From a virus, in IMG/VR virus record IMGVR_UViG_3300032093_013277, positions 1-33,095 of that record: 33,095 nt of DNA; one strand, 5' to 3'. The translations under genes and the position numbers were made by a program. The notes beneath the pieces were generated by a model. It did no database searches, had not been told where the DNA came from, and worked only from the letters and a program-made list of their open reading frames with translations. This document shows positions 30,930 to 33,095 of this stretch, one piece after another. How positions within the stretch are numbered: position 1 is the stretch's first letter; the number at the start of each line of letters is the position of its first letter.

Positions 30930-31570
30930 TGAAATACACTATTGGTTATATTGATCATAATAAAGAAGTTTTTAATAGACTTTTAGGTCCAAGTATTAAA
31001 TCGCTAAAAGGTGAATTTTCTGTAATAAGTGTTGAATCAGATAAATTTCCTGCAGAAAATTACAATCGATTAGTTAGTATGGCTAAAACTCCATACATAA
31101 TTTTAACACATCAGGATGTAACATTCTCTTCAGATTTATTAGAAAGGATCGATTTAACCATCGATGCATTAGATGGTGAATTTGGTGCATTAGGAATGGT
31201 AGGTGTTGATAAATTAGGAAATTACCATTGGTCAGAACTAGATAGAATATATGAATTAGACACAGCAGATTGCTGTTTCTTAGTTATTAGAACTGATAAT
31301 GATATTAAATTTGACACAGAAAAGTTCGGTGATTATCACCTTTATGTCGAAGATTATTGTGCTCAATTGAATAGAATAAAAAAGAAATCAATATACACAA
31401 TATCAACTATCTCTAGAGAATCAGATCCTAATTTTTTTCTAACTGAATCAGAAGGAACTTTTCTTAATCATCATTCTTGTACAGTATCAACTCGAGGTTT
31501 TTGTTGGGGAAGATACCCAGAATTTCGTAAAAAGTTAAATGAAAAATGGCCAAATATAAAAACAACATAA
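30929..31570 (+). CDS. Glycosyltransferase, GT-A fold
   Basis: A 213-residue short glycosyltransferase-like protein. The N-terminal half resembles family 2 enzymes: AENYNRLVSMAKTPYIILTHQDVTFSSDLL with the metal/nucleotide-sugar-type HQDV at 61-64, then GALGMVGVDKLGNYHWSELDR, followed by ADCCFLVIRTDN and DYHLYVEDYCAQLNR, where the E-D pair is the usual catalytic-base position. It starts on the last base of the nuclease stop (TAATG). The next gene follows after three bases, so three genes to 32843 form an operon. Donor and acceptor are unknown, although the phage's own dTDP-amino sugar is one possibility. Confidence 0.75.
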   Translation: MKYTIGYIDHNKEVFNRLLGPSIKSLKGEFSVISVESDKFPAENYNRLVSMAKTPYIILTHQDVTFSSDLLERIDLTIDALDGEFGALGMVGVDKLGNYHWSELDRIYELDTADCCFLVIRTDNDIKFDTEKFGDYHLYVEDYCAQLNRIKKKSIYTISTISRESDPNFFLTESEGTFLNHHSCTVSTRGFCWGRYPEFRKKLNEKWPNIKTT

Positions 31571-31573
31571 CAT

Positions 31574-32125
31574 ATGGAAAATTACATACCGGAAAAAAGG
31601 GAAACTCCCGAATTAATGAGATCTATGCCTACTGCATGGGGAGATATTCCGACAATCTTAAAAGACATAATTGAAAGATTTGAAGTTGGAAACAAAAAAT
31701 GTATAGAGTTTGGAGTTGAATTCGGATATTCAACATCTGCTTTAGCTAATTATTTCGAAGAAGTAATAGGCATTGATACATTCGAAGGAGATGTACATGC
31801 TGGGATAAGAACAAATCATTTTCAGATGACATCAGAAAATCTTTCATCATTCCCTAATATAAAATTAGTAGAATCAACATACCAAGATTATTGCAAAGAG
31901 GATTCAAAAGAAAGATTTGATTTTGCACACGTCGATATTGTACACACATATGAAGATACTTTTTCTTGTGGAGATTGGTGTGTTGCTCGATCTAAAGTTA
32001 CGATATTCCATGATACCGAATCATATCCAGAAGTAAAAAGAGCTGTTACAGATTTAGCAAAGAAACATAATGCTAAATGTTACAATTATTTAGGATCATA
32101 TGGACTCGGAATAATAGTTAAATAA
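31574..32125 (+). CDS. Class I SAM methyltransferase (sugar-cluster type)
   Basis: A 183-residue Rossmann methyltransferase. Motif I is KKCIEFGVEFGYSTSALANYF with the acidic ribose-binding EVIGIDTFEGD. A later RFDFAHVDIVHTYEDTFSCGDWC is the D-x-x-H-x-Y-E region of the Methyltransf_24 family, whose members often methylate sugars or small molecules and use an Asp/His metal site. FHDTESYPEVKRAV near the end matches the family too. It lies between two glycosyltransferase genes, so methylation of a sugar or glycan is favoured. It is distinct in sequence from the methyltransferase at 16885. Confidence 0.78.
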   Translation: MENYIPEKRETPELMRSMPTAWGDIPTILKDIIERFEVGNKKCIEFGVEFGYSTSALANYFEEVIGIDTFEGDVHAGIRTNHFQMTSENLSSFPNIKLVESTYQDYCKEDSKERFDFAHVDIVHTYEDTFSCGDWCVARSKVTIFHDTESYPEVKRAVTDLAKKHNAKCYNYLGSYGLGIIVK

Positions 32126-32126
32126 A

Positions 32127-32843
32127 ATGAAACATATAGACGTTGTAATAATCAGTTGGGCAAAAGATGATGCTCTTCTTCAAGTAACAAAAGATGGATT
32201 GAATACACTTTTTGATTCAGAAGGGGATATAGCTTTTCATGCTTATATTGTTGAATCAAACAAAGATATTCGATATGAAGATATGGAAGAATATCAAAAA
32301 AAATGGATTCATTCAGTCCAAACAATTCATACAGATCTACCTTTTGGATATCATCGATACTTGAATTTAGGTAGACGTGCAGGAAATTCACCTTATGTTG
32401 TTCTTTGTAATTCAGATTTAACATACGAAAAAGGATGGGCAACAGAAATCTTAAAAGCAATGGAACATGATCCTGAATATCTTTCTGCTTCTCCTTGGTG
32501 TCCACAAACTCAAAAAGAGAATACACCATATAAAGATCATATATTCGAAGGGTATCGTGTTCGTGGAGAATTGGCTGGTTGGTGTATATTTCAACAACGT
32601 AAAATCTATGAAAAGATCGGTGAATTAGATGAACAATTTGAATTTTGGTATTGTGATAACGATTATTCTATACAATTAGAAACTAATAAAATAAAGCATT
32701 GTTTAGTTGCAAATTCGGTTGTTAATCACCATGATGGAAATTTAGGAAAAACAGGTTTAACTCTTTCTGATAGTGAACAATACAAAATAACTCAAGCTCA
32801 AGCAAATGTATTTGCTGCAAAATATAGATTGAACCTCAAATAA
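32127..32843 (+). CDS. Family 2 glycosyltransferase
   Basis: A 238-residue GT-A protein: DVVIISWAKDDALLQVTKDGLNTL at the start, GYHRYLNLGRRAGNSPYVVLCNSDLTYEKGW with the NSDL metal/nucleotide-sugar motif at 95-98, then AGWCIFQQRKIYEKIGELDEQFEFWYCDNDYSIQLE, the acceptor and catalytic-base region with E/D-rich loop, and VNHHDGN. This is the layout of rhamnosyl- and related transferases. It is one base after the methyltransferase stop. With the enzymes at 455 and 30929, this makes three glycosyltransferases in one window, which is many for a T4-like phage. Confidence 0.85.
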   Translation: MKHIDVVIISWAKDDALLQVTKDGLNTLFDSEGDIAFHAYIVESNKDIRYEDMEEYQKKWIHSVQTIHTDLPFGYHRYLNLGRRAGNSPYVVLCNSDLTYEKGWATEILKAMEHDPEYLSASPWCPQTQKENTPYKDHIFEGYRVRGELAGWCIFQQRKIYEKIGELDEQFEFWYCDNDYSIQLETNKIKHCLVANSVVNHHDGNLGKTGLTLSDSEQYKITQAQANVFAAKYRLNLK

Positions 32844-32847
32844 AAAA

Positions 32848-32866
32848 TTTCATATAATTAAAAAAC
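32848..32866 (+). promoter_or_regulatory. Promoter-like TTTCATATAATTAAAAAAC
   Basis: Matches the GTTCATATAATTAAAAAA string at 12888-12905 almost exactly. It lies nine bases before ATG 32876 and may head the next transcription unit. Confidence 0.4.
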
Positions 32867-32875
32867 AAAAACAAA

Positions 32876-33095
32876 ATGGCAAAAATGAAAGTAGTAAAAG
32901 CTCAAGATGTAGCTGAAGTGGAACAAACTCCACAAAACGAAGGTCCTCAAGTAGATCCTAAAAAAATTGAAGAACTTCGTGAAAAATTCGACGTATTGAA
33001 TGCCGAATTAAACGAAAAACAATATCCAATTTTATTGGATTCCGAATTAACCGAAGTTTTAATGACAAAACTTTATCCCGAATTCTTATGGAAAG
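32876..33095 (+). CDS. Partial gene, unknown (3' end outside window)
   Basis: The first 73 codons of a gene that continues past the window. The N-terminus has a flexible Lys/Glu/Gln/Pro-rich stretch (MAKMKVVKAQDVAEVEQTPQ), then a helix EELREKFDVLNAELNEKQYP, and a more ordered part, LLDSELTEVLMTKLYPEFLW. The frame is open at base 33095. No domain is recognisable from this fragment. Its own promoter-like motif and clean ATG indicate a real gene separate from the glycosyltransferase operon. Confidence 0.65.
   Translation, partial: MAKMKVVKAQDVAEVEQTPQNEGPQVDPKKIEELREKFDVLNAELNEKQYPILLDSELTEVLMTKLYPEFLWK

Overview
The window is an AT-rich stretch of a contractile-tailed (T4-like, myovirus-type) bacteriophage genome. 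Essentially every credible gene lies on the + strand, and genes are packed with short gaps or small overlaps. The core order of small terminase, large terminase, tail sheath and tail tube is the T4 order 16-17-18-19, with extra genes inserted. A T4-type two-subunit topoisomerase II, a gp26-like baseplate hub protein, a giant tape-measure-like protein, PhoH and an ECF-type sigma factor support the same assignment. Start codons mostly lack Shine-Dalgarno sequences and follow A/T-rich leaders (TAAATAAA-like). The strongest promoters have a TTTG box about 21 bases upstream of a TATATAAT box. Both traits resemble Bacteroidota signals, so a Bacteroidota host is a reasonable inference but not proven.

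Layout. 1-8.0 kb: DNA packaging and tail tube/sheath genes, interrupted by a two-domain glycosyltransferase (between the terminase genes) and a short holin-like gene (between sheath and tube). 8.0-8.8 kb: two small proteins whose N-termini look like T4 capsid-targeting sequences. 8.8-9.1 kb: terminators and a long leader. 9.1-12.5 kb: three overlapping genes for a deoxy-amino sugar (NDP-hexose 2,3-dehydratase, Gfo/Idh-type ketoreductase, DegT aminotransferase). 12.6-16.1 kb: one small gene and both topoisomerase subunits. 16.2-17.5 kb: a WbqC-family protein and a methyltransferase. 17.6-23.5 kb: hub and tape-measure genes. 23.5-28.4 kb: PhoH, a decayed metallophosphoesterase, many small early-type genes, a short CCA-adding-type nucleotidyltransferase, a P-loop polynucleotide-kinase-like protein and a sigma factor. 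28.4-33.1 kb: dTDP-glucose 4,6-dehydratase, small proteins, a PD-(D/E)XK nuclease, two glycosyltransferases, a second methyltransferase and a partial gene.

How the parts fit. RfbB, the 2,3-dehydratase, the C-3 ketoreductase and the aminotransferase are four consecutive steps that would give a dTDP-4-amino-2,4,6-trideoxyhexose or a close relative. The WbqC protein and methyltransferase could modify it, and three glycosyltransferases in the window could transfer it or other sugars to a phage or host target. Two promoter families are visible. Five copies of a two-part early-type promoter precede small genes and the sigma gene. A TATAAATA-like late motif precedes structural genes and the sugar operon. 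This suggests an early-to-late switch through the encoded sigma factor.

The most unusual observations are the sugar pathway, a possible +1 frameshift (CTT TAA) joining the hub protein to the next ORF, the capsid-targeting-like N-termini, the catalytically eroded phosphoesterase, and the helically phased two-part promoter.
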